Positions 11,431 to 23,545 of a stretch of 64,000 bases of DNA are shown piece by piece. Source of the stretch: Zygnema cylindricum (lineage: Eukaryota; Streptophyta; Zygnematophyceae; Zygnematales; Zygnemataceae); assembly GCA_037447655.1 (NCBI GenBank), contig JBBHKE010001501.1, forward strand, positions 259,115 through 323,114, written 5' to 3'. Made by a program: the position numbers and the translations under genes. Every line of letters starts with the position of its first letter. Position 1 is the stretch's first letter. The notes beneath the pieces are model-generated. The model was given only the letters and a program-made list of their open reading frames with translations. It was not told the DNA's origin and searched no databases.

Positions 11431-12841
11431 TTATTCGGCGCGACGTCTCGCATGAGCTTGACTGCTGCCGGGCCGTCAAATGGACGTGGGGGAACGGCGA
11501 GAAGTTGAAAAGCCGTTTGTACCTAACGTTATCGTTACAATATTTCCACATAAAGAGGGCTACTAAACGTTAAAATACTTTCTCCTACTTTAAACGATAT
11601 ACGACTTTCTTTTATGTCTATTGCTGCATTCACACTAGAAATGGATAATGAATGAGATGAGGGAATGAATCATAGTTCAAAAGTAGGTGACCGTACGCCC
11701 ATACAATATGCCTATTGTATGCAAAACATATAATATCGCCTTAAGACCCATATTGTATTGGCCGCAAAATAAAAAAAAATAGTAACAGGGTTGAGTTGCA
11801 CATGGATCGATAGAGAATTAAACATCATGTTTAAAAATGAAAAAAAAATCTGACAAAAAACTATTTTTCGGTGAGTTTTGAGCGACTTTTTACATAAACC
11901 GTCAGTTTCGGACGATCGGACCATCGTTGATCAAAGTAGGCGATTTAAGAATATCACATGAAAAGCCCATAACACAACTTACGAAAGGACAATCGGTCAT
12001 ATTAGCGTCTGCAATTTTGAGGGCCACACTAAATAAAGCCTCAAATTGACAAACCAGGCAGTATAGGACAATAAAAAAACAAAAATACCACACTGCCAAA
12101 AAAATTACCAAAACCGCGTTCACATAATCGAAACGCGACTGTTAATCGAATATGTGTGAACGGGATTTTTTACGACATGGTTTTTTTCCATTTTTAAAAC
12201 GCACATTCTCATGCATCCGCGCTTACTAAAACTAGTTTATTGTACTTTTTAACTTGAAAAGGTACATTTATGTACGGTCTGACATTGACCGTACACCACT
12301 CTATTTAAGAGACAATGTACTTTCATTTATTACGGTACTTGGAAAAAATCCCTAATTAGAGTAACAAAAATATAGAATAAACTACGCTATTTGAGATTTT
12401 TTCCGGTTTTTTTTCTTCCCGGTTTTTTTTCCCACGGAATGTCATCCTACGGCGTGTCAGTTTGCTAAAAATTTCCGTCCGGCGGCGTGCGCTGTACTTT
12501 GATCTTACGTCAGATTCGGACGTTTGTACAGGAGTGTGCACGACGCACACACATACAGTATGCCTACGTTGCGCGAGTTTTGTGCAAAGTTTTGTGCGCC
12601 CACCAAAGGCCTACCATAAAAAAACCTACTTTTGAACTACGGAATGAATGTCCTTTTGTTTTGTATGGACTTGAATCGCCTTTGACGTCATCCACGTCAA
12701 CTAAAACGTCGCAATGTGGTTCATGTTGCCGTACAATTAAGCGCCGAATGACTCAAATCCGTCCAAACCAAGCAATCGTTTTTGACCCGTACAACGACAT
12801 ATAATATTTCTTAGATGACCTCTCGAGACCCCTAAACAAAA
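11431..12841. other. Non-coding interval, nothing recognised
   Basis: AT-rich sequence without a convincing exon or element end. Short ATTAGAGTAA-like words near 12354 resemble the TA-target TIR family and may be remnants. Confidence 0.4.
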
Positions 12842-13219
12842 AAGGACGCTTAAAAAAAAAAAAAAAAAAACCTCATCCAAAAAGAAAAGTGGCGAAAAAA
12901 ACAAGCAACTATTTAAACCATTATTTACTTCCCTTTTACTTTATTTTATTTTCGATTTTTTGCTTTCTTTTTGCCCTAAAAATTATACATACCTTTCTTT
13001 TACCTTTTTTTCCCCATTTTTTCACCTTCTTCTTACTCTTAAAATTTTACTTACCTTTCTTTTACTCTATTTTTCTCTCTTTCACCACCTTCTTTTCACA
13101 TTAAAATTAAACTTACCATTGTTTTTCTTTCTCTTCTTTTCTTTTCCTTCACCTCGTTTTTATCTTAAAAACTATACACATAACTCGAAAAAAAAAAAAC
13201 CATTATCAAGTAATAATAC
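12842..13219. repeat. Poly-A run followed by degenerate T-rich tandem repeat
   Basis: An A-run lies at about 12850-12870. It is followed by 60-70-bp degenerate units of the form CTTTTTnCCTTnTTnTCTTAAAATTTTACTTACC that repeat four or five times. Confidence 0.6.
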
Positions 13220-14105
13220 CTAAGCCACCCTCCCTCCTTCCCACCCTCCTTCCCTCCCTCTTTCCCTCCCTCTCTCCCTCCGTCCTTCCTTCCCTCTCTC
13301 CCTCCGTCCTTCCCTCCCTCTTTCCCAATCTGCCCTCCCTCTTGACCTACCCTCCCTCACTCTCAATCTGCACTCCCTCCCTCCTAACCTGCCCTCCCTC
13401 CCTCTCACCCTCCATCCCTCCCTCCTAATTTGCCCTCCCTCGCTCCCTCCCTACCTCGCTCCCTCTTTCCCTCCCTACCTCGCTCCCTCTTTCCCTCCCT
13501 CCCTCGCTTCCTCCCTCCCTCTTTCTTTCACTCGCTCCCTCCCTACCTCCCAATCTGCCCTCCCTCTCTCTCAATTTTCTCTCACTCCCTCCTAATCTAC
13601 CCACCCCTCCTTCTCTCCTTCCCTCCTTCCCTCCCTCTTTTCCCAATCTAGCCTCCCCCCCTCTTTTTATCCCTCCTTCTTTCCCTCTATCCCTCCTTCA
13701 TTATCTTCCTCTATCCCTCCCTCCCTCTTTCTTTTCTTTTATCCCTCCTTGCCTCATTCTTTGTATTCCTCCCACTTTCTATCCTTCCCTCCTTATCTCC
13801 CTCCCTCCAAATTTGCCTCCCTCCCTCCCAATCAATCTGCTCTCCCCCTCTCCCAATGTGCTTTCCCTCCCTCTATCCCTCCCTCCCTCTCTCTCACCAA
13901 CCCTCTACTCTCTCACCCTCGCTCTTCTCTCTCACCTTTCCTCTTTGCCATCCCTTCTTACAAATCTGCCCTCCCTCCTTCCCTCTCTCCTAATCTGCCT
14001 TCCGCTCCTCCCAATCTGCCATTCCTCTAACCCAATCTACCCTCCCTCCCTCATAATCTATCGTCCCTCTGAACCCTCCCTCCCTCATAATCTATCGTCC
14101 CTCTG
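13220..14105. repeat. Long polypyrimidine tract (CCCT/CCTT simple repeats)
   Basis: Nearly 0.9 kb of the plus strand is made of CCCTCCCT, CTTT and CAATCTG variants. Open frames in it are compositional artefacts. Confidence 0.95.
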
Positions 14106-14129
14106 GAAATAAATTCAGTAGAGAGTGTA

Positions 14130-14720
14130 GGTGGATCCGTAAATGTGAATATGGGAGAGGGAGATAAGAGAGGGAGAGGAAAGGCTAGGGAGACAATGAG
14201 TTTGAAAGGATTAGAGAGGGGGATAGAAGGAGGGAGATAAGAGAGGAGAGGACAGAGAGTAGGAGAGAGAGAGACACAAAAATTTTGAGAGGATCGGAGA
14301 CTGTGGATTAGGAGGAGAGAGGGGAAAAAGAGAGAGAGAGAGAGGAGAAAAGAGGAAGGCGGAGAAAAGAAGAGAGGGGAGGGGATGGCGAGGGTGAATC
14401 ATATGGAGGATAAGGCCGTGGAGAGGGAAGTGAGAGTGAAGGTGAGACAAGAGGGGGTGAAACAGATAGTGAGGTTGAGAAGGTTGTTTAGGGAGTGTGT
14501 GATCCTTGTAAGGAAACGGAGATATGCTAAGGTAGGAGAGGAGAAGAGGGAGGAGACCGAGGAGACGACACGGTCAGAAGAGGGACTGAAAAAGAGGACG
14601 GGTCGGAATAAGAGGAGTGAGCAAGAAAGGATGAGGGATACGCAATAGAGGAGTCAGAGGGAGAGAGGGAGGAGGAGAGCGTGGAGAAAAAAGAGAAGGG
14701 TTATTTCACGAGAGGGTGGA
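14130..14720. repeat. Polypurine tract (GAGAGG/GGAGA)
   Basis: Purines dominate the plus strand for about 0.6 kb directly after the pyrimidine tract, so the two halves are roughly complementary across the centre near 14115. Confidence 0.9.
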
Positions 14721-15235
14721 AAATGAAATCATTATGGACACAAAAGTGACAAGACAGGAAGAGATGGAGATGGATGTATATGGTCTAGAAATGAAGCTAG
14801 ATCCACCATTTTTTCTCCCTCTCGCTGACAATTTATTGAAGTATAATGATGGAGATACCGACCCTTTTTTGCGAGGTTGGTTATAATAGGTTTTGAATTA
14901 GAATCTTACTTTGTGTTTATTCAGGTTGTAATCGGTTGTTGCCATATTTTGATATATTTTTGATAGAATTTGCAAGTTGTAGTTTGGGTGTGAATCCCGT
15001 CATTTTGTCTAAATTTTGTAAAGGATTTTTTTTTCTTTTTGTTCCTTCGTAATTTTTGATAAGTACTAATGAAGTTTTTTGTAGGCAGTCTAGTTTTTTG
15101 TTTTTTTTTTTTCTATTCTAATTTAGGATTTTTTGTTCAATTGGGTTTGTAGTTATTAAAAATTTTGTGATCCGGTTATATTGTTATTTGTCCTCAATTT
15201 GTTAAAATTACCTTTAAAAGGTGTTCCTCTAATTG

Positions 15236-15360
15236 GCAATCCTTTTTCATTCCCTCCTCTCCTCTTCTTCCACCCTCTTTTTTTTTCCCTCTCTCCCTCT
15301 TTTTCTCTCTCTCTCCCTCCCTATTTCTCTCTCTCCCTCTCTCTATTCATCTTTGCATCC
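15236..15360. repeat. Second CT-rich low-complexity tract
   Basis: Runs of CTCTCT and CCCTCC on the plus strand. Confidence 0.85.
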
Positions 15361-15955
15361 CTTATCTCACTTGCTATCACAAAAGTCGAGAATTACCACT
15401 TCTTCTGTTTCCTATATCTCACCTGCTATCACAACAGTCGAGAGTTACCACTTCTCCTGTTTCCTATTTTTTGGTCTTCTTTTATGTCATTTTTTTCTCT
15501 TTTTGAGTGAATTGATCCGTCTTTTAATGAAGAAAAAATGTCGTTGTTAAACAGCAGAGGGTATTTCGATAATTTTTATCAACAGATCAAACAGAAATTG
15601 AACTCATTTTGAAAATTTTTATCAACAGATCAAACAAAAATTGAACTCATTATGTTTGAGTTTTGGTTATACTGTAATTCTTACATTGTCTTTCACTATT
15701 AGTGTTAAACACATCCTTCACTATTAGTGTTAAACACATCCATGCAGTTTTAAAACTTTCTCACTCTCCTGTTTTTCTATTTGTAATTGTTATTTTTTTC
15801 AGTCAGCAATTTTTTTGTAATTGTACTTTTTCCCACTCTGCGATTTTTTTGTTTGTCGCTCTGCGATTTTCCTATTTGTAATTGTGATGTCATACTTGAA
15901 AGATGTTACTATTACATTGTGATGTCATACTTGAAAGATGTTACTATTACATTCC
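15361..15955. repeat. Four independent short tandem duplications
   Basis: Direct duplications each present twice in a row: about 52 bp (TATCTCACTTGCTATCACAA..., 15362-15470), about 48 bp (TTTTTATCAACAGATCAAAC..., 15575-15655), 24 bp (TCACTATTAGTGTTAAACAC..., 15691-15740) and about 36 bp (TGTGATGTCATACTTGAAAG..., 15881-15952). Confidence 0.85.
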
Positions 15956-18600
15956 GAATGACTGTGTGACAATCACTTTCTGACTATTTAACAAAAGTAA
16001 CTCTATCCGTTCTAAAATTGCTATAAAGTATTTTGAAATTGCAATAAACGGTTTGTAGATTTCTCTCGACACTTTAGAATTTCTCTAAATTATCCTCAAA
16101 TTACCTAAAAGCGAAACTAAAATTGTTTACAATGTTTTAAAGTTGATACATTGCTCTAAAATGTTATTGAATTGCTCTAAACTAACGCTTTACAATGAAG
16201 AAATATTTATAATTTAATACAAAATAAAACCTTATTATTTATAATACTAATTAAGGTCAGGCGAGCTCTGGCAGATTGTAGCTCACTCTCTTACATAGTG
16301 TCATTATTAATACTCGGCCAAAAATAGCGTTACTGAAGCCATGTTATGTCACAATACTTATCTGCTTGCATAGTGTAATAACTGCACTTGAAAAAATGAA
16401 AAAATAGTACAAAAGTAAAATAAGAGGCAAAATGAGGGTGAAATTGTAATTCGATATAAAACTATCAAAAACCGAAAACACTAATAAACAGATATGGCTT
16501 AGCAAAAAGGCTAGCAAAAAATGGTTCTAAAACCTTATAAACAACGAAATCTTGAGCACAAACCATGAATTTATTGATATTTAATAAAATTAGAACTAAG
16601 ACAGGAACTTTGTCAACCTAAGCAACTTATAAGGTCGGTTATCCTCTTTTTAGCTTCTAGGAAGAAATGGGCTATTTCTTTTGCTGAGTTCCCTCACAAT
16701 ACACTACATCGAAATCATTTTTGTGTTTTTGGCAAAACCTTCACACAACGTGCATTTCAAATTTGCTTATGGTCCTTTAGCAATGTGTCGACAGAAAAAC
16801 AAAGCAAACACAAACCGTCATAAGCATACAACGCTTTATAATTTACTACTCCGAAAAGGTTTTAGTTTTTCCATTTGTTTTATTTAAATATTTCAAAATG
16901 GCTCATCCCTCACCGGTTATAACAGTCCATGTTTTAGTCCCTTTCCTCAATTTATTCAAATAGAGTGATAGTTTACGCATTGGCACAAAATTGTTAGGCA
17001 ACACATGCAATTTGAACAAAACACTTATGCAATTTGAACATAAAACTAAGTATTGATGATGATTGGCGATAATGCTAACTCTATGCGATCACAATCGTCC
17101 ACATCACATAGACCACAAATAATTAACGGAAAAACCAAACTAAGCCGTAAGTGCACAGGAGGTTCAATACTTACTGCTAGAACTAAAAGGATTTTTTTGG
17201 TCTAAACATACAATTCTGTTATTGATACAGATCATACCACTATAGCTCTCTTGTTGCACTTCACACTTGCAACCATATGGGTCAGAAATAGATCGCGTAA
17301 AGCTAAAAATGAAGGTTGTACTAATAATTTCTTAACGCTATTAGAGATTCAAATTGTAGCCTTTTATCATAATGGGATATTGGCCTCAAAATATATGAAA
17401 GACACAACACCCACCGTGATATATTTACATAGTTTTTTTTTGCCTTTTGTAAATCCACTTTATTTCACAAGTAACAAATTTGAAGAGTTCTGTGCAGGAT
17501 TCCACACAAATTCATGTAAGCTTAACACTTTCATTGTTAAGATCAAAGCATCCAACCAAGAAATAGGAAAGTAAAATATACGAAAAAAAGAAGAATGAAA
17601 AAACACAAGAAAAATAAAAGTAAAAGAAAAAAAAAATGAACATCACCGACATCATCATCATGATCACCAACATCATCCACATTTGGCACTTTTCACACCA
17701 CCATAATAAAACGGTACTAAATAGGTCATAGGAATAACCATTTGTAAAACACGAGTAAAGCCGGTCTTTCCTTCATTATGGACAAAAATGAGGACATACT
17801 TCCAACCACATTTTGACCTCCAAATAGAAGAAAGAGAGAGGAGGGAAGAGAGAGAGGAAAGGAAAGAGAGAACTTTGGCAACGCGAGCTACCTTACCTTT
17901 CTTCTTTTGAAGCTTCTTCAAGTAGAACTCTAATTCATTGTTTTCAAAAGTTTACCTCTTTTCAGAAAAACCAAACATTTTCTAACTTCTTTAGTCTTTA
18001 CATATCGCTACATTTTCCAAATTAGAATGTTTTGTTGTCTGATTATCAATCAACTAACAGGACAAAAGTGAAAAATTATGATGTTATACTATAAAACAAA
18101 AGAAAAGGTCAAAAGTAAAATGTTAATGTCAGATTATCAATCATGTTAAAGGTAAAAAGTGATACGTTATGATGTCATGTTATCAATCATATTACTTGTC
18201 AAATCTAAGCTCGCTAAAACCGTTAATTGTACTTAAATATCAAACAATAAAAGACAAAAGGCTATTTTTGAAAAAAAAAACATTTAAGTCACAAAAATAT
18301 CTTTTGATTTTGTCTCAATGTATATCAAAGCACAAAAAACAGTAGGACATAAAACCTATATAGAAAAGAGAACCAAAGAGGAGATAAGATTATCAAAAGG
18401 TTTGTTTGAAGGAGTTAGACATCGAAAAACAAAAAAAACAAAAAATGAAATGGCAAACATCAAGCCTAAGTATTAATTGAGAAAAAATGCCAATAACCTT
18501 GATTGCTTTAATTAGCATAGCAATCAGCAATGGCCATATCCACCAAATGACTTGTGCACAAAATTTAATAGCGAGACACGTTTTGCATCCTAAATCCTAG
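15956..18600. other. Mostly unrecognised non-coding DNA, with one faint gypsy integrase trace
   Basis: A plus-strand stretch at about 16655-16790 reads KKWAISFAEFPHNTLHRN and then FQICLWS. This resembles the AEFAYN...TPFQICYG part of Ty3/gypsy integrases, but it is short and could be chance. A 107-codon open frame at 17251-17574 matched nothing I know. Long A- and G-rich stretches lie near 17580-17640 and 17820-17880. Confidence 0.3.
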
Positions 18601-18623
18601 AGAAGACTGACAGATGGAAAAAC

Positions 18624-18772
<149 letters not shown>

Positions 18773-18829
18773 GAAGTATGGGATTTGTGTGTGTATGTAT
18801 AGGTGATTTATCTGAGATAATAAAAAGCT

Positions 18830-18925
18830 TAGCAAAGCGGCAGAGCTCTAAACTCTCTTTCTTTTTGATCTCCATACTTGTTGTAGTCACTAATGATCAA
18901 ACAAAGAGAGAGACAGATTGGTCCA
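18830..18925 (+). mobile_element. 3' internal end of a copia family A element (polypurine tract)
   Basis: It matches the segment between pol stop and 3' LTR in family B (minus strand, 39786-39714): shared TTGTTGTAGTCACT and an AGAGAGAGA purine tract before CCATGGCT. It is followed directly by an LTR. Confidence 0.65.
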
Positions 18926-20018
18926 TGGCTGCCTAAGGAACCCAGAGAGGACAATAGACAGTCTAAGTAGATTGTACCAAAAAGATTACGGACCATCCAG
19001 TTATTGATCCTGGTCCCTACGGTTCGGACGGTAGACAGTCTAAGTAGATTGTACCAAAAAGATAACGAACCATCCATTTATTGATCCTTGTCCCTAGGGT
19101 TCGGACAGTAGAGAGTCTAAGTAGATTGTACCAAAAAAATTACGGACCATCCATTTATTGATCCCGGTCCCTACGGTTCTGACAGTAGACAGTCTAAGTA
19201 GATTATACCAAAAAAATTACGGACTATCCAGTTATTGATCGTGGTTCCTACGGTTCGCCGGAATAACCGGCAACCTTGTTATATAGTCTAAGACTTTTGA
19301 TGGGATATATAGGGTTTGTTACGTTAGTTAAAGATTTATACTTTGGCTAAATTGAATAACTAGAGATACAGGAAATTGTGACTAGAAACAATAAAACATT
19401 TCGTATGATTGCCGGTACCACACCAGAATAAATTGGACATTTATTTTCAACGGTTGAGATTAAAAGGCACCTCGAACTGAACAAGTATTATTCAAGCCAA
19501 TATCTCGCAATGACATTCTTAGCGGTTTATAAAGTTTTCGTCACCAGGTGACACGTGGAGCTACATATTTGGAATACAAAATTTTGGGAGAGAATCAAGG
19601 CGAGTCTTAAAGTGACACACATCCACGCCATGGCTATGACGTACCTTAATTGTACAAAAGGTTTCCTAAGACATTTACCATCTTGTACGCTACAACCATG
19701 TGAATGATGTAGTACATCAGTATAGAGGGGTTTAGAGAGGATTTAGGACTTAGTCAATTGTTAGGTTGTCGTCTCTCTCCTTATGAGCTTCTGTACAAAT
19801 AGGCATTTTTGCCTCCGTATAATTTATCCTAGTTGGGCGATTTGAGAAATTCTTTTTGCATATGGCTCAGGGGATTTTAACCTTAATAGGGGTGAATGGA
19901 GTCAGATTCCTTGCTTGCCAGGGTGGCAGTTGGTTTGAGAGAAAAGAGGGCACTTTACAATATCCTAGAGGCTTCTTGCAAGCTGCATATTATGTGCACC
20001 TATGGAGGTCACACAATT
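18926..20018 (+). mobile_element. LTR of copia family A (copy A2), enlarged by a 77-bp tandem repeat
   Basis: It begins TGGCTGCCTAAG like the other family A/B LTRs and ends near ACAATTGTA, followed by a degenerate half-tRNA-Met binding site and gag. Conserved family landmarks are the GTAC cluster (19641, 19652, 19685, 19712), CGCCTCTCTCC-like and AGCTTCTGTACAAA blocks, and GGCAGTTGGTTTGAGAGAAA. Its 5' part holds the 77-bp array at 18961-19268. It is longer than the other family LTRs (837-899 bp) mainly because of that array. Confidence 0.7.
18961..19268 (+). repeat. 77-bp tandem repeat inside an LTR, four copies
   Basis: GTCTAAGTAGATTGTACC recurs at 18961, 19038, 19115 and 19192, exactly 77 bp apart, each followed by ATTACGGACCATCCA-like, TTGATCCTGGTCCCT and CGGTTCGGAC. 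Single-unit versions of the same block are seen in the family B LTR near 39610-39690 (minus strand) and in the other A copies. Confidence 0.95.
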
Positions 20019-20590
20019 GTAAGATTTGAGCCCATCCTCTAGGGTCCCATTTCCAATGGAAAAGGATTCATTTATCAGAAACAATGATGATATGAGCATT
20101 ATGTGAAAAACGGTATTGGGGAATAGTGAGTGGACAAATGATGCGTCCATCTCTAAGGACTCCACTAGGGTTTGGCCAAGTCAATTTTTTAGGAAAATCA
20201 CCTACTCCAACGAAGGGGGTAGATGAAAGAGAGAGCAGTGTGTCCGATATGGGGAAAAAGCCAACTACCCCGATTGCTCCATCTATAAATAGAGTGATAT
20301 TTAAAATTGAGGATAATGACTCTCAAACATGAAATTGTAAAAACAGGGCAGCAAGGCACTTCATCCTGATGCATCTCACTTAGGGTTTGGCGACATCTCA
20401 CCTCCACATAGTGGCGGATGAAGATCTATGGATGACGTTGGTGGATATTTATCGGATCTATACTATTCAAGAGCAACAACTTACTGAACAAAAATGGAGT
20501 GTATATCAGTGTATGAATTTTAGACTTACAGTCGCCTTTTGGATCTAGTATCCAATTTGACCGATCTGGGTCTAGACTGAACACTTGACT
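20019..20590 (+). pseudogene. Copia family A gag, N-terminal part (copy A2)
   Basis: The sequence corresponds to 60064-60540 of element E: CATCCTCTAGGGT, then Gag codons around GIVSGQMMRPS, the VRENDSQ-like region and AARHFILMHLT. It has several stops and ends where an opposite-strand family A segment begins (about 20590). Confidence 0.65.
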
Positions 20591-22390
20591 ATCGAAAAAC
20601 CTTTAAATGTGAAACATCTAGTTTTCAATCGGTCAATCTCTCATAAGGTGTTTGGCCTTTTACTGTTGCAGTACGAACTCTATTCTTGAGATGATTTGCA
20701 CATTTTATAGCTTTAGCCCAAAATATCTTTCTTATCTTCTTGTCCAACAACATACTCTTGGCACTATCACTTGGTATTCTATTTAGCCTCTCGGCGACAC
20801 CATTCTGCTCTGGCTTTTCAAGAACTCTCTTTTGGTGTTGCACTCCATCTTCTCTCAAAAAATCCTCAAACTGATTAGATGTATACTCTCCCCGATTATC
20901 ACTGCTTACTTTGTTAAAAGAGGTTTCATGGAGTTTCTCACTCCACGTTTTATATTTTTTAAATACCTGTGGGGCCTCTAATTTATTTTTCAAAAAATAC
21001 AATCTAGAAAACTGGGACCATTCGCCAGTGATTGTCATCATAAACCTCTTACCACCGGGTGAGGGCACTTTGGTCAGTCCCCAAATATCAGTGTGTACCA
21101 AGTCTAACACTTTTTTTCCTTTATAAAAGGCTTTCTTTGGGAAGGGTAACCTGTGTGCCTTACCTTGAACACAACCACTACAGTAACTCAGGTTTTTATT
21201 TTCTCCAAACTGAATTCCTTCCACTATTCCCATCTTTTTCATTTCTTTTAACTTATCTAATTGCACATGTCCAAGCCTCTTATGCCACAACATCATATCA
21301 TATACACCAACATAATAAAGTTTTTTTTTTCTTTGCTTGAGATTAGCCTTAACAACCCTTGGCTACCTTTTTCAGTAGTAAAATAAACTTCCTCCTCAGA
21401 GTTAGCAATAAAGGTTCCCTTCCTAGTGTTAGTCTCAAAACCCTTATCATCTAATATATGCATTGAGATGAGGTTTTTGTTTAAATCTGACACGTCAAAA
21501 TTTTTTACCATGGATGTCTTTCCCTCAATTAAGACTTTCAGGTCTATTGATCCTACCATAGTAGTAGTGACTTTCGAAGACTTTCACCTCGGTCTTTGTC
21601 TTGAACTCCTCATCCAATAAGAGCTCATTGTCCTCCTCCTTTGATTCCTCCTCGTGTACTTGAGTCCTAAGAGCCTTTTTCTTTCCTCTTGGAGGTCCAC
21701 CAATTTGCCCCTTCTTTAACCAAAGATTGGCTAGCTTAGTGCACTCCGCCATATAGTGCCCTGCTTTCTAACAAATATGACACAAACCCTTGGGAGCCGT
21801 TCGTCCAAACTCGTCGGTCTAATTCTTTTGCCCCCCCCTTTTTATAATTTTCGACTAGTTTCTTAGAATTATTATTCCTCCAAATTCTTATTCCTCCAAT
21901 CAGTCTCAGTTGCCAAAGCTTGCCCACTCTTTCCTCCCCTTTGGATCTTAATCGTATCCTCTCGCACGAGAATTATCCCTACCAATGAATTCCATATCCA
22001 CCTTCAGTCCAACAAGTCTGGCACACGTTTAAATATATTCTCAAACTCATATGGTAACTTCATGAGCAAGCAGTTAACCTTGTCCTTTTCAGTTTCTTCT
22101 CTACGAACTCTCTAGTTCGATAAAAAGTGTTGCAAGCTCATTGCAAAAGTCCAACATCTTTCCCCCTTTGTATATATACACATCTATTTTATAATAAGCC
22201 AACTTCTGTTGCAAAATCGTACCACTTTGGTACATCTCTATATCTCTACCTGCGAATGAAGAGATGCAAGACCTTGAGTAAGATGACGGAGGATGAAGTG
22301 TTTTGCGGCTATATTGCTATAGTCCCAGGTATCAGTATCATTCTCTATTGGAAAAAGGAATTTAATAGTTCACTTCTCTATTTTAGATAT
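20591..22390 (-). pseudogene. Copia family A gag middle to integrase (inverted segment A1)
   Basis: Reading down the minus strand: gag (AKHFILRHLTQGLAS near 22290), gag C-terminus, a zinc knuckle remnant (CHIC-x-AGHYMAECTKLANLW near 21750), then GSIDLKVLIEGKTS (21556), the pre-integrase block MMLWHKRLGHVQLDKLKEMK (21296), the CSGCVQGKAHRLPFPKKA zinc-binding part, and integrase DLVHTDIWG...SDNRGEYTSNQFEDFL...PEQNGVAERLNR, ending at about 20625. The protease active-site region is deleted. Stops and frameshifts interrupt the gag part. The segment is inverted relative to flanking A2 and to the RT segment at 23546. Confidence 0.85.
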
Positions 22391-22509
22391 ACTTTAAAGA
22401 GAGAGAGTGAGGATCAAAGTCACGCCATGGCTGGCGCCATATTTAAAAAGTTGCAGATTATGAAGTGGAGGATATTTTACCAAAATGTTGCCTAAGTCCT
22501 GATGTAAAC

Positions 22510-23250
22510 CAGGGACTATGGACCAATATGTAGTTCTAAGCCTTATCCACTAAGGTGTTATCGAAACGATACACGGGTCAAGTTTCAAAAATATATAAAC
22601 ATTAACGCTTCGGCTAATTAATACCAAACTAACGAAAATGAACAATTTATGCATTTACGCAAATCTGAACCGTGTAAAATATATTTTGATCCGACGACCG
22701 GCTTTGTAATCGCCAAGCGAAGTGAGCTTTTGGTGTCATTTGGAGATAGTGTCACGCATTGCTACGTGGCGCCATATTATTTGATACCGAAAAAGATGGG
22801 AGGAGGAACCATGGCTACCGATTTGACAGGTGTCACCTTGTAGACCATGTCGTACAATGGTTCTACAATAAGTACATCGCTCATTGTACCTTCTTGTACT
22901 ATATAGTGTTCCTATTAGAATAAGGTTTTGTAGTAGGTATTCGTGAGTAGGCAGACCAATTATTAGTGATATTTAGGTACTTCTCTTTAAGAGAGCTTGT
23001 AACTATAGAGGTCATCTTTGACCAACCATAACTTACTGCTTAGGGGAGCAAATTCACTGATTCTTTTTGCATTTGACTGAAAGGAGTCTTGTCCTCTTAA
23101 GGGTGAAGATTGTCAGAATATTTCTTTGCCTGGTCGGCACTTATTCATTGAGAAAGTGGAAGGCACATGTATTACCTTAGAGGCTTAAGATAGGCTGCTC
23201 ATTTTGTGGGTCAATGGAGACCACATAATTTCATTCTCCTCGTTCCTTGG
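22510..23250 (+). mobile_element. Copia family A LTR, partial (copy A3)
   Basis: Shares with E's LTR the GTAC cluster (22852, 22872, 22886, 22896), the block CATAACTTACTGCTTAGGGG, TTGACTGAAAGGAGTCTTG and the terminal TTAGAGGCTTA...GGAGACCACA. The true start could not be found; 22400-22500 resembles a D'-type LTR fragment. It joins inverted gag sequence at about 23250. Confidence 0.7.
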
Positions 23251-23545
23251 AATTTGTGACATGAATGTCGAACCGGTTATTATCTGTGTGGCTGTCTTCT
23301 TCTCTTTCCTTTTTCAACCACCTCCTTTTCCTTTGTCTCCTCCATTGGAGATGGATCTGCATCTCTAGTGAATCTGCTTCCTCCAAAACCCTGGAGGGAT
23401 GCCAAAACTAGATGAACGCCTCACCCGTCCACTCACTATTGCCTAAAACCTTTTCTCACATAGATCTCTTGTCATCATACTTTCCCAATGTATGAAACCA
23501 TTTATATTAAAGATAGGCACCCTAGAGTATGGGTTTTTAGAACCA
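23251..23545 (-). pseudogene. Copia family A gag N-terminus, inverted fragment
   Basis: On the minus strand it matches 60075-60370 of E: NGFIHWESMMTRDLCEKRF (23520-23445), the IVSGR region and the VRENDE-like end. It is joined head-to-head to the plus-strand LTR at its low end and to plus-strand RT at its high end. Confidence 0.75.

Noticed and set aside
13220-14112. Ser/Pro/Leu-rich and Gly/Arg/Glu-rich open frames
   Set aside because: Compositional artefacts of the pyrimidine tract in both directions.
17251-17574. 107-codon open frame
   Set aside because: No domain, no splice context, AT-rich; not supported as a gene.
22127-22495. 122-codon open frame on the plus strand
   Set aside because: It is antisense to inverted copia family A gag, which has clear Gag motifs on the minus strand.
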